Source: an uncultured Erysipelotrichaceae bacterium (GTDB lineage Bacteria; Bacillota_I; Bacilli_A; Erysipelotrichales; Coprobacillaceae). From it: a DNA stretch of 50,506 nucleotides. Shown one piece after another: positions 34,244-43,202 of this stretch (the first letter of the stretch is position 1; the number at the start of each line of letters is the position of its first letter). The stretch covers positions 1 through 50,506 of the forward strand of contig UPXV01000019.1 in the NCBI GenBank assembly GCA_900538465.1, in the 5' to 3' direction. The notes beneath the pieces are model-generated. The model was not told the origin of the DNA. It worked only from the letters and a program-made list of their open reading frames with translations, and made no database searches. Made by a program: the position numbers and the translations under genes.

Positions 34244-34999
34244 TTAGTTAGGAATATAGATATAATTTCCTTCAATACTAAATATTCTTTTATCTTTGTA
34301 TTTTGTCTTATAAGCTTCATAGTTGAATTGATCATCGTTGAGTCTTGTTGCCAAATCTTCTATTCTTACATATACGATTTTATCATCTTTCATTAAACAT
34401 TTTAAACTTGTTTGATCACCTGGTTTTGGTTCTAAAAGAATCTCACTCATTTCATTTTGAAATAAAGTAGGAACTTTATAAAATCCTTCAGCAAATTCTT
34501 GAAGTAATTTTTCTGAAGAAAAATTTTGGACAAAAGGAAAGGCTTTAAGTTTTTGTATTCTTTTTTGATCATTAACTTTCACTATTCTTCCAATATCATT
34601 GATTTCATAGATTTGATTGTTTATATTTGCATAAGCAATCATTGTTGCTTCCTCTATATCAATAGAAACATTTCCTTTCCAATCAACATCAACTTGAGCT
34701 TTTTTAATTGTTGGTAAAGTTTCTATTTCTTCTTTTATTTTATCCTGATTAATCATAAAATAATATGAAGATTGACTGATTGATATATTTTCAAGTATTT
34801 CTTTTGGAGTTGTTATATCGATTCCATTGATTTGAATTTCTTTCACTTTTGAATAATCACTTAATAAAAAGAAAGCGATTAGACTTACAAAAAATACAAC
34901 CAGAAGAACTTTGAATTTTCTTTTCAGTTTCCTCTTTTTTCTTTGTTTAAGAGTTCTTCGTACTGGATTTTCATCATATTCATTATATGTATATCCCAT
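34244..34999 (-). CDS. Cell division protein FtsQ/DivIB
   Basis: 251-residue bitopic division protein. Basic cytoplasmic N-terminus (about 1-26, RRTLKQRKKRKLKRK), one membrane segment (27-46), then the POTRA domain (about 50-118, VKEIQINGIDITTPKEILENI) and the FtsQ/DivIB beta domain (FPFVQNF, LATRLND). DivIB forms the FtsQLB complex that controls septal peptidoglycan synthesis. Isolated from the usual mur/ftsA/ftsZ cluster, here it heads a unit with pfkA. AAAGGAGG precedes the ATG. Confidence 0.88.
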   Translation of the reverse strand: MGYTYNEYDENPVRRTLKQRKKRKLKRKFKVLLVVFFVSLIAFFLLSDYSKVKEIQINGIDITTPKEILENISISQSSYYFMINQDKIKEEIETLPTIKKAQVDVDWKGNVSIDIEEATMIAYANINNQIYEINDIGRIVKVNDQKRIQKLKAFPFVQNFSSEKLLQEFAEGFYKVPTLFQNEMSEILLEPKPGDQTSLKCLMKDDKIVYVRIEDLATRLNDDQFNYEAYKTKYKDKRIFSIEGNYIYIPN

Positions 35000-35023
35000 A
35001 TATAGTCCTCCTTTAGTTTAAGC

Positions 35024-35032
35024 ATTATAACA
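35024..35032 (-). promoter_or_regulatory. Extended -10 promoter of divIB-pfkA
   Basis: Minus-strand TGTTATAAT: perfect TATAAT (35024-35029) with the extending TG. The -35 (TGGTTA, 18 bases up) is weak. Confidence 0.6.
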
Positions 35033-35082
35033 CGATTTGTATTCTTTAACCATCTCTTCATCAATAACAATTCACATAAGAG

Positions 35083-35111
35083 TTGATTTTTATGAAAAAT
35101 AAGAGTATATT
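35083..35111 (+). promoter_or_regulatory. Promoter of the SCP2-like/ADH/ALDH operon
   Basis: TTGATT (35083-35088), 17 bases, TATATT (35106-35111), about 40 bases before the first gene. Confidence 0.7.
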
Positions 35112-35150
35112 GATAAAAAATACTTAAAAAGTTGAAAGTAAGTAGGTGAT

Positions 35151-35615
35151 ATGATGAAAAAAGTCATTATTTGGCTCGTTATGCAGTTTTTATATCGTGG
35201 GATGAAAGTTCTTTATCATGATGATCCTCGTATGAAAGAAGAATTGGATAGTTGGGGGAAGGATAAAATAATCTTATTAAGAGTTATGCATGGTCCATCT
35301 ATAACTATGGCTTATACTTATCAAAAAGGATTAGACAAAGTTCATACAAGTCAAGCTGATATTGTGATTACTTTTAAAAGTATAAAAACAGCTTTTCTTG
35401 TTTTTACAGGTATGATGAGTGTTAAACAAGCTTATTTAGAGCATCGTTTTTCTTTAAGAGGAGATGTTTTTGAAAGTATGCGTTTTGTAAGATGTGTGGA
35501 TTTGGTGGAAACTTATTTATTTCCACGTTTTATGACAAAACGAATTTTAAATCATTATGAAAAGAAATATAAACCGACATTATGGATTTATATAAAAGCA
35601 ATATTTGCTTTTTAG
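35151..35615 (+). CDS. SCP2-like small protein
   Basis: 154 residues. The central stretch (ADIVITFKSIKTAFLVFTGMMSVKQAYLEHR, split here as a motif region near 76-108, followed by FSLRGDV) has the shape of an SCP2 lipid-binding domain, where a Phe-rich strand pair is followed by a helix and RGDV-type end. It is short and its identity is only moderately sure. Start at the first of two ATG codons behind GTAGGTGAT. It heads a three-gene operon with an iron-type alcohol dehydrogenase and an aldehyde dehydrogenase, so it may present or shield a hydrophobic aldehyde or alcohol (inference). Confidence 0.5.
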   Translation: MMKKVIIWLVMQFLYRGMKVLYHDDPRMKEELDSWGKDKIILLRVMHGPSITMAYTYQKGLDKVHTSQADIVITFKSIKTAFLVFTGMMSVKQAYLEHRFSLRGDVFESMRFVRCVDLVETYLFPRFMTKRILNHYEKKYKPTLWIYIKAIFAF

Positions 35616-35625
35616 GAGGGATTTT

Positions 35626-36795
35626 ATGTATTTTGAATTTGTGAATAAAACGAAGTTATGTGCTGGTAAAAATGCTTTAAGTCAATTGGAATATGAATGT
35701 TTACAATATCATATGAAGCATCCTTTAATCATTAGTGATCAAACATTGTATCAATTGAAATATGTTAATATTGTTGTAAAGAATTTTAATCTTTCTTATA
35801 GTTTATATACAGATGTTCCTGTTGATTCTTCGATTCATGTTGTTGAAAAGATTCATCAATATTTTATACAAGAAAAGTGTGATGGGATTATTGCTTTAGG
35901 TGGTGGAAGTGTTTTAGATACTGCTAAGGGTGTTGTTCTCATGTTATCACAAGAATGTGAATCTATTGAAGATATTCTTGGATTTGAAGATTTAAAGAAA
36001 GGTCTTGATATTCCTTTCTTTGCGATTCCCACAACAAGTGGAACAGGAAGTGAAGCGACTTGTGTAGCTGTTGTTAGTCATCCTGAAAAACAGGTGAAAT
36101 TAGAAATTATTTCTCAACATATCCAAAGTGATGTTGCTTTCTTAGATCCTGTATTAACAATTCATCTCCCTTTAAAAACAACTGTTTCTACATCTATTGA
36201 TGCCTTGGTTCATGCGATTGAAGCTTATACATGTTCACAAAAAAATCCATTAAGTGATGCTTATGCAATAAGTGCTATTTCGTTGATTAGTCAAAATCTT
36301 TCACATATTATTGAAAAACCAAAAGATGAAAATATCCGTTTTGAATTATCTCTTGCTTCCTATTTAGCTGGTGGTGCTTTTTCTAATTCTATGGTTGGAA
36401 TTATTCATGCGATTGGACATGCGATTGGTGCTGTTTGTCATGTTCCTCATGGTGATGCAATGAGTATGTTGTTGATTCCATGTATGCGATATAATTTAAG
36501 TGTTAATAAAGATTTATATGGTGATTTATTACTTTATTTAGGTCAAAAGAAACTTTATGCTTCTTGTGATGAAAGTCAACTAGGTCAACAAACCATTGAT
36601 TATCTTTCTAAGTGGCTACAACAACTTCATGAGAAATCTCAAGTTCCTGTTTCTTTACAAAGTATCCCTCATCTTCAAGATCATATTGAAGAAATTGCCC
36701 AAAAAGCTTTAAATGATGGGGCTTTGATTGTGAATGAAAAATATGCCACAAAACAAGATATCATCGATATATTGGAGGGACATTATGGATATTAA
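35626..36795 (+). CDS. Iron-containing alcohol dehydrogenase
   Basis: 389 residues from the ATG at 35626 (AGGAGGG five bases upstream). Group III Fe-ADH: NAD(P)-binding part with the loop ALGGGSVLDTAKGV (about 92-105) and PTTSGTGSE (about 140), then the metal-binding Asp/His set, including the HAIGHAIGAVCHVPHGDA region with three His. The enzyme interconverts alcohols and aldehydes. Eleven bases separate it from the SCP2-like gene, and its end overlaps the aldehyde dehydrogenase start by 11 bases, so the three are one coupled unit. Substrate is not evident. Confidence 0.9.
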   Translation: MYFEFVNKTKLCAGKNALSQLEYECLQYHMKHPLIISDQTLYQLKYVNIVVKNFNLSYSLYTDVPVDSSIHVVEKIHQYFIQEKCDGIIALGGGSVLDTAKGVVLMLSQECESIEDILGFEDLKKGLDIPFFAIPTTSGTGSEATCVAVVSHPEKQVKLEIISQHIQSDVAFLDPVLTIHLPLKTTVSTSIDALVHAIEAYTCSQKNPLSDAYAISAISLISQNLSHIIEKPKDENIRFELSLASYLAGGAFSNSMVGIIHAIGHAIGAVCHVPHGDAMSMLLIPCMRYNLSVNKDLYGDLLLYLGQKKLYASCDESQLGQQTIDYLSKWLQQLHEKSQVPVSLQSIPHLQDHIEEIAQKALNDGALIVNEKYATKQDIIDILEGHYGY

Positions 36796-38155
36796 AACAT
36801 TAGTCAATACACAAAGAGACTATTATATGACTTTACAAACAAAAGATCTTTCTCAAAGAAAAAAAGTCATTCAATCTATAAAACAATGGATTATCAAAAA
36901 TCAAGATCTTATTATTGAAGCCTTACAACAAGATTTAAATAAAGATGCAACTGAATCTTATATGTGTGAAATAGGTTTGGTTTTAAGTGAAATCAATTAT
37001 CAATTAAGACATATGAAAAAATGGGCAAAAAACAAAAAAGTTTGGACACCTCTTGCTCAATTTTATGGTGTTAGCTATGAATCCTATGAACCTTATGGTG
37101 TAACTTTAGTTATGAGTCCTTGGAATTATCCTTTTATGTTATCAATTGAACCTGCAATTGGAGCAATCGCAGCTGGAAATACAGTTATTATTAAACCAAG
37201 TGCTTATGCGCCTCATGTTTCTCATGTTATTAAAAAGATGATCACAGAATCTTGTGATGAAAGATGGGTTGCTGTGGTTGAAGGTGGTCGTGCTGAAAAC
37301 ACAGAACTTCTTGAACAACGTTTTGATTATATTTTCTTTACAGGAAGTGTGAATGTTGGAAAATTAGTCATGGAAAAAGCAAGCCGCTATCTAACACCTG
37401 TCACTTTAGAGTTGGGTGGTAAGAGTCCTTGTATTGTTGATGATGTAAAAAGTTTAAAACTCGCAGCTAAAAGAATTGCTTTTGGAAAGTTCTTAAATGC
37501 CGGACAAACTTGTGTCGCACCTGATTATTTATTGATCAGAGAAGAACTTAAGGAAGAATTTATATTGGCAATGAAAAATGTTATTCAAGAATTTTTTGGT
37601 GAACAACCATTGGAAAATCAACAACTTGTTAAAATTATTAATCAGAAACATTTTGAAAGACTTTCTCATTTACTTGAAAATCAAGATATTGTCATTGGTG
37701 GACAATTTGATCAAGACCATTTAAAGATTTCACCAACTGTTGTTGACCATGTTGATGGAGACAACCCATTAATGCAAGAAGAAATCTTTGGACCAATTCT
37801 TCCTATCTTGACTTATCAAAATCTGGATGAAGCGATCTCATTTATTAACCAAAGAGAAAAACCACTTGCTTTCTATATTTTCTCTCACAGCCATAGCGTT
37901 CAAGAGAAACTATTAAAATCTTGTAGTTTTGGTGGTGGATGTATTAATGATACTATTATTCATTTGGCTACAAGTGAACTTGGTTTTGGTGGTGTTGGTC
38001 ATAGTGGTATGGGCGCTTATCATGGAAAGAAAAGTTTTGAAACATTCTCTCATACACGAAGTATTGTGAAAAAAGCAACTTGGATTGATCTACCTTTAAG
38101 ATATTATCCTTATAATCAATTCAAAGATAAACTAATTCGTTTATTTGTGAAATAA
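36785..38155 (+). CDS. Aldehyde dehydrogenase family protein
   Basis: 457 residues from the ATG at 36785 (TTGGAGGG upstream, inside the ADH gene). Class 3-like ALDH (as in YwdH) lacking an N-terminal extension: PWNYPF near 111, catalytic Glu in TLELGGKSP near 208, catalytic Cys in NAGQTCVAPDY near 242, and EEIFGPILP near 330. NAD(P)-dependent oxidation of aldehydes to acids. It ends with a hydrophobic tail that could associate with membrane (about residues 430-457, WIDLPLRYYPYNQFK). With the preceding Fe-ADH it could carry an alcohol to a carboxylic acid through an aldehyde. Confidence 0.93.
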   Translation: MDIKTLVNTQRDYYMTLQTKDLSQRKKVIQSIKQWIIKNQDLIIEALQQDLNKDATESYMCEIGLVLSEINYQLRHMKKWAKNKKVWTPLAQFYGVSYESYEPYGVTLVMSPWNYPFMLSIEPAIGAIAAGNTVIIKPSAYAPHVSHVIKKMITESCDERWVAVVEGGRAENTELLEQRFDYIFFTGSVNVGKLVMEKASRYLTPVTLELGGKSPCIVDDVKSLKLAAKRIAFGKFLNAGQTCVAPDYLLIREELKEEFILAMKNVIQEFFGEQPLENQQLVKIINQKHFERLSHLLENQDIVIGGQFDQDHLKISPTVVDHVDGDNPLMQEEIFGPILPILTYQNLDEAISFINQREKPLAFYIFSHSHSVQEKLLKSCSFGGGCINDTIIHLATSELGFGGVGHSGMGAYHGKKSFETFSHTRSIVKKATWIDLPLRYYPYNQFKDKLIRLFVK

Positions 38156-38157
38156 CT

Positions 38158-38187
38158 AAAAAAGACTGAGTTTTCAGTCTTTTTTTT
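38158..38187. terminator. Bidirectional terminator between ALDH and deacetylase genes
   Basis: Stem AGACTGA/TCAGTCT (38163-38169 with 38174-38180) flanked by A and T tracts that extend it, serving convergent genes. Confidence 0.88.
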
Positions 38188-39598
38188 AGTTATTAACATG
38201 TTGATGTGGTGTAAAAGTATTATCGTCAATACCTTTAAAAGTATATCCTAAGGCTTGATAATGTTCTATAATTTGTGGTAAAGCTTGAACAGTTGTTGAT
38301 TTTGCTGCGGTATCATGTGCTAAAATCATGACATTATTCGCATGACTTGCTGTTCCTTCTCTAATTAATTTACTCACTGCGACATTATTTCCACTCGCAT
38401 CTCCTGTACTTGCATTCCAATCATAATATTGGAATCCACGATTTTGAACATCAACAACCAATTTAGACATGATTCCCTTACTATAATGTCTAGAAACTGT
38501 ATTTGATGCTCCCCCAGGGAAACGAATATAATGAGGAACATAACCGATTTGTCCTTTAACCATGTCTCCAATCTTATTCAAATCAGCAAAATAAGCATCT
38601 ACTGAAGAATAAATCTTTGAATAACTATGCGTATAAGTATGTAATCCAATTGTATGTCCTTTATCATGAGCTTGTTTAATTAAATAATTATATTTTTGTC
38701 CATTTCCTGTGACAAAGAATGTTGCTTTGGCATTATATTTATCTAAAATATTTAGTATTTTGGCAGTATTAGAAGAAGGTCCATCGTCAAATGTAAGATA
38801 AACAACTTTATTTCCTGTTGGAGCTTTTGTTGAAACTGTTTGTTTTTCATTGACAACAACTTTTTCTTTATATGTATTTTGATTTCCAGAACGATCTGTG
38901 ACTGTATATTGAACTTCATACGTTCCTACTTTTGAAGTATTGACTTGACTTGAATTAACTTCTATTTTTGGTTCTGGATCTCGATTATCTTTGGCTTTTA
39001 TTCCAGATAAATAATTAATTTTTTGACCTTTTGTTATTGTTATTGTATGTAATCCACTAAGCGTTGGTTTTTCTTCATCTTTTATAATTGTTAATTGAGC
39101 TGATTTTTCTGTTTTATTTCCTGCCTCATCTTCGCCAATAATTGTGACTTGTTGAACCCCAGCTCTTGTAAAATCATACTCATCCTTAAATTTTAATTTT
39201 ACTTTTGTTTCATCTTGAATATTTTTTACAAATTGTTCAGGAGAAATATCACTTCCTAAATCCACTTCTAAATCAGAAATATCAAAAGTAGGAGCAGTTG
39301 TATCTATAATATCTACTTCTAATGAATATTCTTTATTATCAATCGTATAAATAATATTATATTTACCAATTTTATCAATATTCACTTTTGATGTATCTAT
39401 TTGTACATCCTCTTCTTTATGATCTCTAATCTTTTTTATAAATTTTTTTGCATCATACTCACTATGGACTTCTATTTTTTCTTGACTATGATGAAATTCA
39501 ATGATTGGAAGATGTGTATAATATATTAATCCCCCAGCTATGGCTATAACCAATAACACGCCTAGCACACTTAAAATTTTTCCTTTTTTGCTTTTCAT
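38186..39598 (-). CDS. Membrane-anchored polysaccharide deacetylase with Ig-like repeats
   Basis: 470 residues from the ATG at 39598 (GAGAGGA about nine bases upstream; the longer frame to 39667 lacks a site). Membrane anchor near 8-30, then about three DUF5011/Ig-like domains (about 35-255, DITSVTDRSGNQNTYKE-type DxxGN repeats), then a NodB/CE4 deacetylase (270-455). CE4 motifs: TFDDGP, HTYTHSY, RFPGG, a Trp motif YDWNAS and LAHD, so all metal and catalytic residues are present. It likely removes N-acetyl groups from cell-wall glycan, conferring lysozyme resistance or shaping the wall. Own promoter at 39636. Confidence 0.9.
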   Translation of the reverse strand: MKSKKGKILSVLGVLLVIAIAGGLIYYTHLPIIEFHHSQEKIEVHSEYDAKKFIKKIRDHKEEDVQIDTSKVNIDKIGKYNIIYTIDNKEYSLEVDIIDTTAPTFDISDLEVDLGSDISPEQFVKNIQDETKVKLKFKDEYDFTRAGVQQVTIIGEDEAGNKTEKSAQLTIIKDEEKPTLSGLHTITITKGQKINYLSGIKAKDNRDPEPKIEVNSSQVNTSKVGTYEVQYTVTDRSGNQNTYKEKVVVNEKQTVSTKAPTGNKVVYLTFDDGPSSNTAKILNILDKYNAKATFFVTGNGQKYNYLIKQAHDKGHTIGLHTYTHSYSKIYSSVDAYFADLNKIGDMVKGQIGYVPHYIRFPGGASNTVSRHYSKGIMSKLVVDVQNRGFQYYDWNASTGDASGNNVAVSKLIREGTASHANNVMILAHDTAAKSTTVQALPQIIEHYQALGYTFKGIDDNTFTPHQHVNN

Positions 39599-39635
39599 AT
39601 TTCTATTCCTCTCGACAAATCTCTTTCTTATTTTT

Positions 39636-39664
39636 ATTGTATAAGGAAATGAAAAGAAAGTAAA
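39636..39664 (-). promoter_or_regulatory. Promoter of the polysaccharide deacetylase gene
   Basis: Minus-strand TTTACT (39659-39664), 17 bases, TACAAT (39636-39641). Confidence 0.65.
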
Positions 39665-39698
39665 CACATTTGTACTATAAGGAACAAGGATATGAAAT

Positions 39699-39723
39699 AA
39701 AAAAGCAACTTACCTAAAGTTGC
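39699..39723 (-). terminator. Intrinsic terminator of the CwlD-like gene
   Basis: 7-bp stem GCAACTT/AAGTTGC (39705-39711 with 39717-39723), short loop, T run in the minus direction. Overlaps the stop. Confidence 0.85.
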
Positions 39724-40457
39724 TTATCTTTTTTATGTATTTGTGATAATATTCCTTCTGCTATTTTATCTCCTAGTTTCTCTAATTTTTGATTATCATT
39801 AAGATAATTATAATCTTTTCCTTTAATGTATCCTATTTCAACAAGAACTGAAGGAACTGTATTCTGTCTTAAAACAGCTAAAGTTTTTCCATCTTGTAAT
39901 CCTCTAAATTTTGAATACTTTAATTGATCAATAGATTGACTAATAGAAGTTGCTAGAGCACGACTCACTTCATCCTTTGTATAAATTTCATAACCAGTAA
40001 CATCATTAGATTTATCAAAATCATTCACATGAATAGAAACAAAATAATTAGCTTTATACTTTGCACTCAATTCTGCTCTCATCCTTAAATCAGTTGCTTT
40101 ATCCTCATGTAAAGGAGTATCAGATGTTCGACTATAAATCACCCTAATATTTTCTTTTTCTAATCTTTTCCCAATTGCTTGAACAGTTGTTAAAGCAATA
40201 TTCTTTTCATAAAGTTTTCCTCTTTTTGCGCCTGCATCCATTCCGCCATGACCAGGATCTAAAACGACAACGCCATCATATTGATGTTCAACTACAGGTG
40301 CTACGTTCTCACTTATTCCATTAAACAAAGCCATAACTTGACTTACCACAAAAGAAATTCCTTTATATACTCCAAAAAGTACAACAATCACTGCAACTGC
40401 AGCAATAATGACTCTATCAATTCTTAATTTCAATTTTTTCTTTTTCTTCTTTGCCAC
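39714..40457 (-). CDS. N-acetylmuramoyl-L-alanine amidase (CwlD-like)
   Basis: 247 residues with a GTG start (40457) behind AGGGATGTGAT. A strongly basic N-terminus (AKKKKKKLKLR) precedes a membrane segment (about 15-37), then an Amidase_3 domain (60-240) with the zinc ligands: His in VVLDPGHGG, Glu in YEKNIAL, His in FVSIHVND, and the catalytic Glu in LVEIGYI. It cleaves the lactyl-alanine bond in peptidoglycan. The form resembles CwlD, which in spore formers acts with PdaA on cortex; a deacetylase gene follows, but no spore gene is here, so vegetative wall turnover is equally likely. An extended -10 (TGTTAAAAT, 40481-40489) precedes it. Confidence 0.85.
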   Translation of the reverse strand: MAKKKKKKLKLRIDRVIIAAVAVIVVLFGVYKGISFVVSQVMALFNGISENVAPVVEHQYDGVVVLDPGHGGMDAGAKRGKLYEKNIALTTVQAIGKRLEKENIRVIYSRTSDTPLHEDKATDLRMRAELSAKYKANYFVSIHVNDFDKSNDVTGYEIYTKDEVSRALATSISQSIDQLKYSKFRGLQDGKTLAVLRQNTVPSVLVEIGYIKGKDYNYLNDNQKLEKLGDKIAEGILSQIHKKDKQL

Positions 40458-40511
40458 AAGATCACATCCCTATGTTTCTTATTTTAACATAATTTGACAA
40501 CAACTTAAATG

Positions 40512-40547
40512 AAAAGAAAAAAGATTTGATTTTTTCAATCAAATCTT
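40512..40547 (-). terminator. Terminator of the ATP synthase operon
   Basis: 11-bp stem (40521-40531 with 40537-40547), loop of 5, T-rich run in the minus direction. Overlaps the atpC stop. Confidence 0.9.
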
Positions 40548-40941
40548 ATTCCCCATTCTTCACACGAATACGTGTAATAGCTTTTCTAAGAGCGATTTCT
40601 GCTCTTAAAATATCTGCATCTTTTTGTTTTAACTTTTCTTCAGCACGTTTTTTTGCTTCTTCGGCACGACGCAAGTCAATTTCCTCTGGTGATTCTATAG
40701 CATTTGCAATGATAGTTGTTTCTTCTTCATTGACATAAACAAAACCACCTGCAAGAGCAAATTTATATCTTTCACCTTGACTGACATAGTTCATTTCAGA
40801 AATATCAATAGCACTTGCTAAAGGTAAATGGTTGGCAAGAATTCCAATTTGTCCTGAAGTTGTTCTTAAATTTAATATTTCAACTTCAGTTTCTTTATAA
40901 ACACCTTTAGGTGTAACAATTTTTAGTTTAAATGTTTTCAT
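40546..40941 (-). CDS. atpC: ATP synthase epsilon subunit
   Basis: 131 residues: N-terminal beta sandwich (LKIVTPKGVYKETEVEILNLRT...GQIGILANHLPLASAI) and C-terminal two-helix part (RRAEEAKKRAEEKLK). It sits on the rotor between gamma and the c-ring and restrains ATP hydrolysis. Starts within the atpD 3' end (14-base overlap), last gene of the operon. Confidence 0.95.
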   Translation of the reverse strand: MKTFKLKIVTPKGVYKETEVEILNLRTTSGQIGILANHLPLASAIDISEMNYVSQGERYKFALAGGFVYVNEEETTIIANAIESPEEIDLRRAEEAKKRAEEKLKQKDADILRAEIALRKAITRIRVKNGE

Positions 40942-42334
40942 TTTCTAAAGTTTTTGCCTTTTCAATTGCTTCTTCAATAGAACCAACATTATGGAATGCT
41001 TGTTCAGGTAAATGATCCCATTTTCCTTCAAGAATTTCTTTAAATCCTCTGATTGTATCTTCTACACGAACATATTTCCCTTCCATTCCTGTAAACTGAC
41101 TTGCAACAGTAAATGGTTGAGATAAATAGTTACGAACACGTCTTGCTCGTGCTACTGTGATCTTATCATCTTCACTTAATTCATCCATACCTAATATGGC
41201 AATGATATCTTGTAATTCTTGGAATCTTTGTAAGATTTGTTGAACCCCATGAGCCACTTCATAATGCTCTTGTCCAACAACCAATGGATCAAGTGCACGT
41301 GATGATGAGTTCAATGGATCTACTGCTGGATAAATTCCAAGAGCTGCAATTGAACGATCCAATACAACTTTGGCATCAAGATGGGCGAAAGTTGTTGCTG
41401 GAGCAGGGTCAGTCAAGTCATCAGCAGGCACATAAACTGCTTGTACTGATGTGATTGAACCTTTCTTAGTTGATGTAATACGTTCTTGTAATTGTCCCAT
41501 TTCAGTAGCTAAAGTTGGTTGGTATCCTGCTTGTGAAGGTACACGTCCTAATAAAGCAGAAACTTCTGAACCAGCTTGTGTAAAACGGAAGATATTATCA
41601 ATAAACAATAAGACATCTTGATTTTGTTCATCTCTGAAATATTCAGCCATAGTTAAACCTGTTAAGGCAACTCTTAAACGAGATCCTGGTGGTTCGTTCA
41701 TTTGTCCAAAGACAAGTGTTGTTTTGCTTAAAACACCACTTTCTTTCATTTCATAATACAAATCATTACCTTCTCTTGAACGTTCTCCAACACCTGCAAA
41801 AACAGATAATCCACCATGTTGTGTCGCAATATTATTAATTAACTCTTGAATTAAAACTGTCTTTCCAACACCAGCTCCACCAAATAAACCAATCTTACCA
41901 CCCTTGATATAAGGACAGATTAAGTCAATAACCTTAATTCCTGTTTCAAGAATTTCTGTTTCTGTTCTTTGTTGAGCATATGTTGGTGCATTTCTATGAA
42001 TGGGCATTGTAGAAACACTATCAGGTAATGCTTCTTTTCCATCAATGGGTTGACCTAAAACATTGAACATTCTACCCAATGTTTCATTTCCGACAGGAAC
42101 ACGAATTGGATTTCCTGTATCTATTGCATCAAGTCCACGTGTTAAACCATCAGTTGGACCCATTGCAATACAACGTACTATATCATCACCAATATGTTGA
42201 GCAACTTCAACTGTTAACATGACACCTTGGTTATCAATTTGAATGGCTGTATTTAATGCTGGTAAATGATCAGCATCAAAAGCAATATCAACAACTGGTC
42301 CAACAGCACGTACTATTTTCCCTATATTTAGCAT
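40928..42334 (-). CDS. atpD: ATP synthase beta subunit
   Basis: 468 residues. Catalytic nucleotide-binding subunit of F1: P-loop GGAGVGKTVL (about residue 155), GERSREGNDLY with the catalytic Glu, DELSEDDKITVARARR (the DELSEED-type lever that touches gamma) and the C-terminal helical bundle. Length and motifs are normal. 11 bases separate it from atpG; it overlaps atpC. Confidence 0.98.
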   Translation of the reverse strand: MLNIGKIVRAVGPVVDIAFDADHLPALNTAIQIDNQGVMLTVEVAQHIGDDIVRCIAMGPTDGLTRGLDAIDTGNPIRVPVGNETLGRMFNVLGQPIDGKEALPDSVSTMPIHRNAPTYAQQRTETEILETGIKVIDLICPYIKGGKIGLFGGAGVGKTVLIQELINNIATQHGGLSVFAGVGERSREGNDLYYEMKESGVLSKTTLVFGQMNEPPGSRLRVALTGLTMAEYFRDEQNQDVLLFIDNIFRFTQAGSEVSALLGRVPSQAGYQPTLATEMGQLQERITSTKKGSITSVQAVYVPADDLTDPAPATTFAHLDAKVVLDRSIAALGIYPAVDPLNSSSRALDPLVVGQEHYEVAHGVQQILQRFQELQDIIAILGMDELSEDDKITVARARRVRNYLSQPFTVASQFTGMEGKYVRVEDTIRGFKEILEGKWDHLPEQAFHNVGSIEEAIEKAKTLENENI

Positions 42335-42345
42335 ATGTTCCTCCT

Positions 42346-43197
42346 TTATTGAGCATTAGCACCAGCAACGATTTCACTAATTTCATTCGTGATTGCTGTT
42401 TGTCTTGCTTGATTGTATTTTAATAATAAGTCTTCAATGAGTTCATGAGCATTATCAGTTGCATTTTCCATTGATGAACGTCTTGATGCATTTTCACTTG
42501 TAACAGATTCAACCAAATATCCATAAATCACAGATTGTAAATACATTGGAATCAAATGATTCAATACATCTGATGGACTTGGTTCAAAAATTGTAAACTT
42601 AGAAGTGATTTCAACATCATCAAATTCTTTAACATCAACTGGTAATAATGTCACAACTCTTGGAGTAAAAGTTAAGTTATTGACAAATTCTGTATAAATA
42701 ATCTTCATTTTGTGGATTTCCTGGTTTCGATACATTTGTGTAAGTTCACCAACTAATCTTACGATTTCTCTAAAATCCATTGTTGAATTTAAATCTATAT
42801 AATCATGATTATAGTCTATTTGACGATGATTCAAATATCCTGCACCTTTGCTTCCAATCATATAAACCAAATCTCCATCTTGGATTTGATGTTCCATCGT
42901 TTTAAAAACATTTGCATTATAACCACCACATAATCCTAAACTAGAAGTCATAACAATATAAACATTCTTTCCTTGAGGATTATCTTTTAAATAAGGATTA
43001 TCTATAACTCCTTGATTACTTGCCAATATTTCTGCAACTGTTTCTTGAACCTTACTATAATAAGGTTTCAATTGCTCTAATTGATTTCTTGTTTTTCTTA
43101 ATTTAGAAGTGGCAACCAATTGCATGGCTTTGGTAATTTTCTTTGTTGATTCTACGGACTTAATTCGTCTTTTAATAGACTGCATATTACTTGCCAT
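42346..43197 (-). CDS. atpG: ATP synthase gamma subunit
   Basis: 283 residues from the ATG at 43197 (AGAAGG nine bases upstream; the ATG two codons earlier is too close). Rotor shaft: N-terminal helix MASNMQSIKRRIKSVESTKK, Rossmann-like centre with SSLGLCGGYN, and C-terminal helix with NDNAHELIEDLLLKYNQARQ-like ATDNAHELI and AITNEISEIVAGA ends. It links F1 catalysis to rotation of the c-ring. Confidence 0.96.
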   Translation of the reverse strand: MASNMQSIKRRIKSVESTKKITKAMQLVATSKLRKTRNQLEQLKPYYSKVQETVAEILASNQGVIDNPYLKDNPQGKNVYIVMTSSLGLCGGYNANVFKTMEHQIQDGDLVYMIGSKGAGYLNHRQIDYNHDYIDLNSTMDFREIVRLVGELTQMYRNQEIHKMKIIYTEFVNNLTFTPRVVTLLPVDVKEFDDVEITSKFTIFEPSPSDVLNHLIPMYLQSVIYGYLVESVTSENASRRSSMENATDNAHELIEDLLLKYNQARQTAITNEISEIVAGANAQ

Positions 43198-43202
43198 AGT
43201 CA

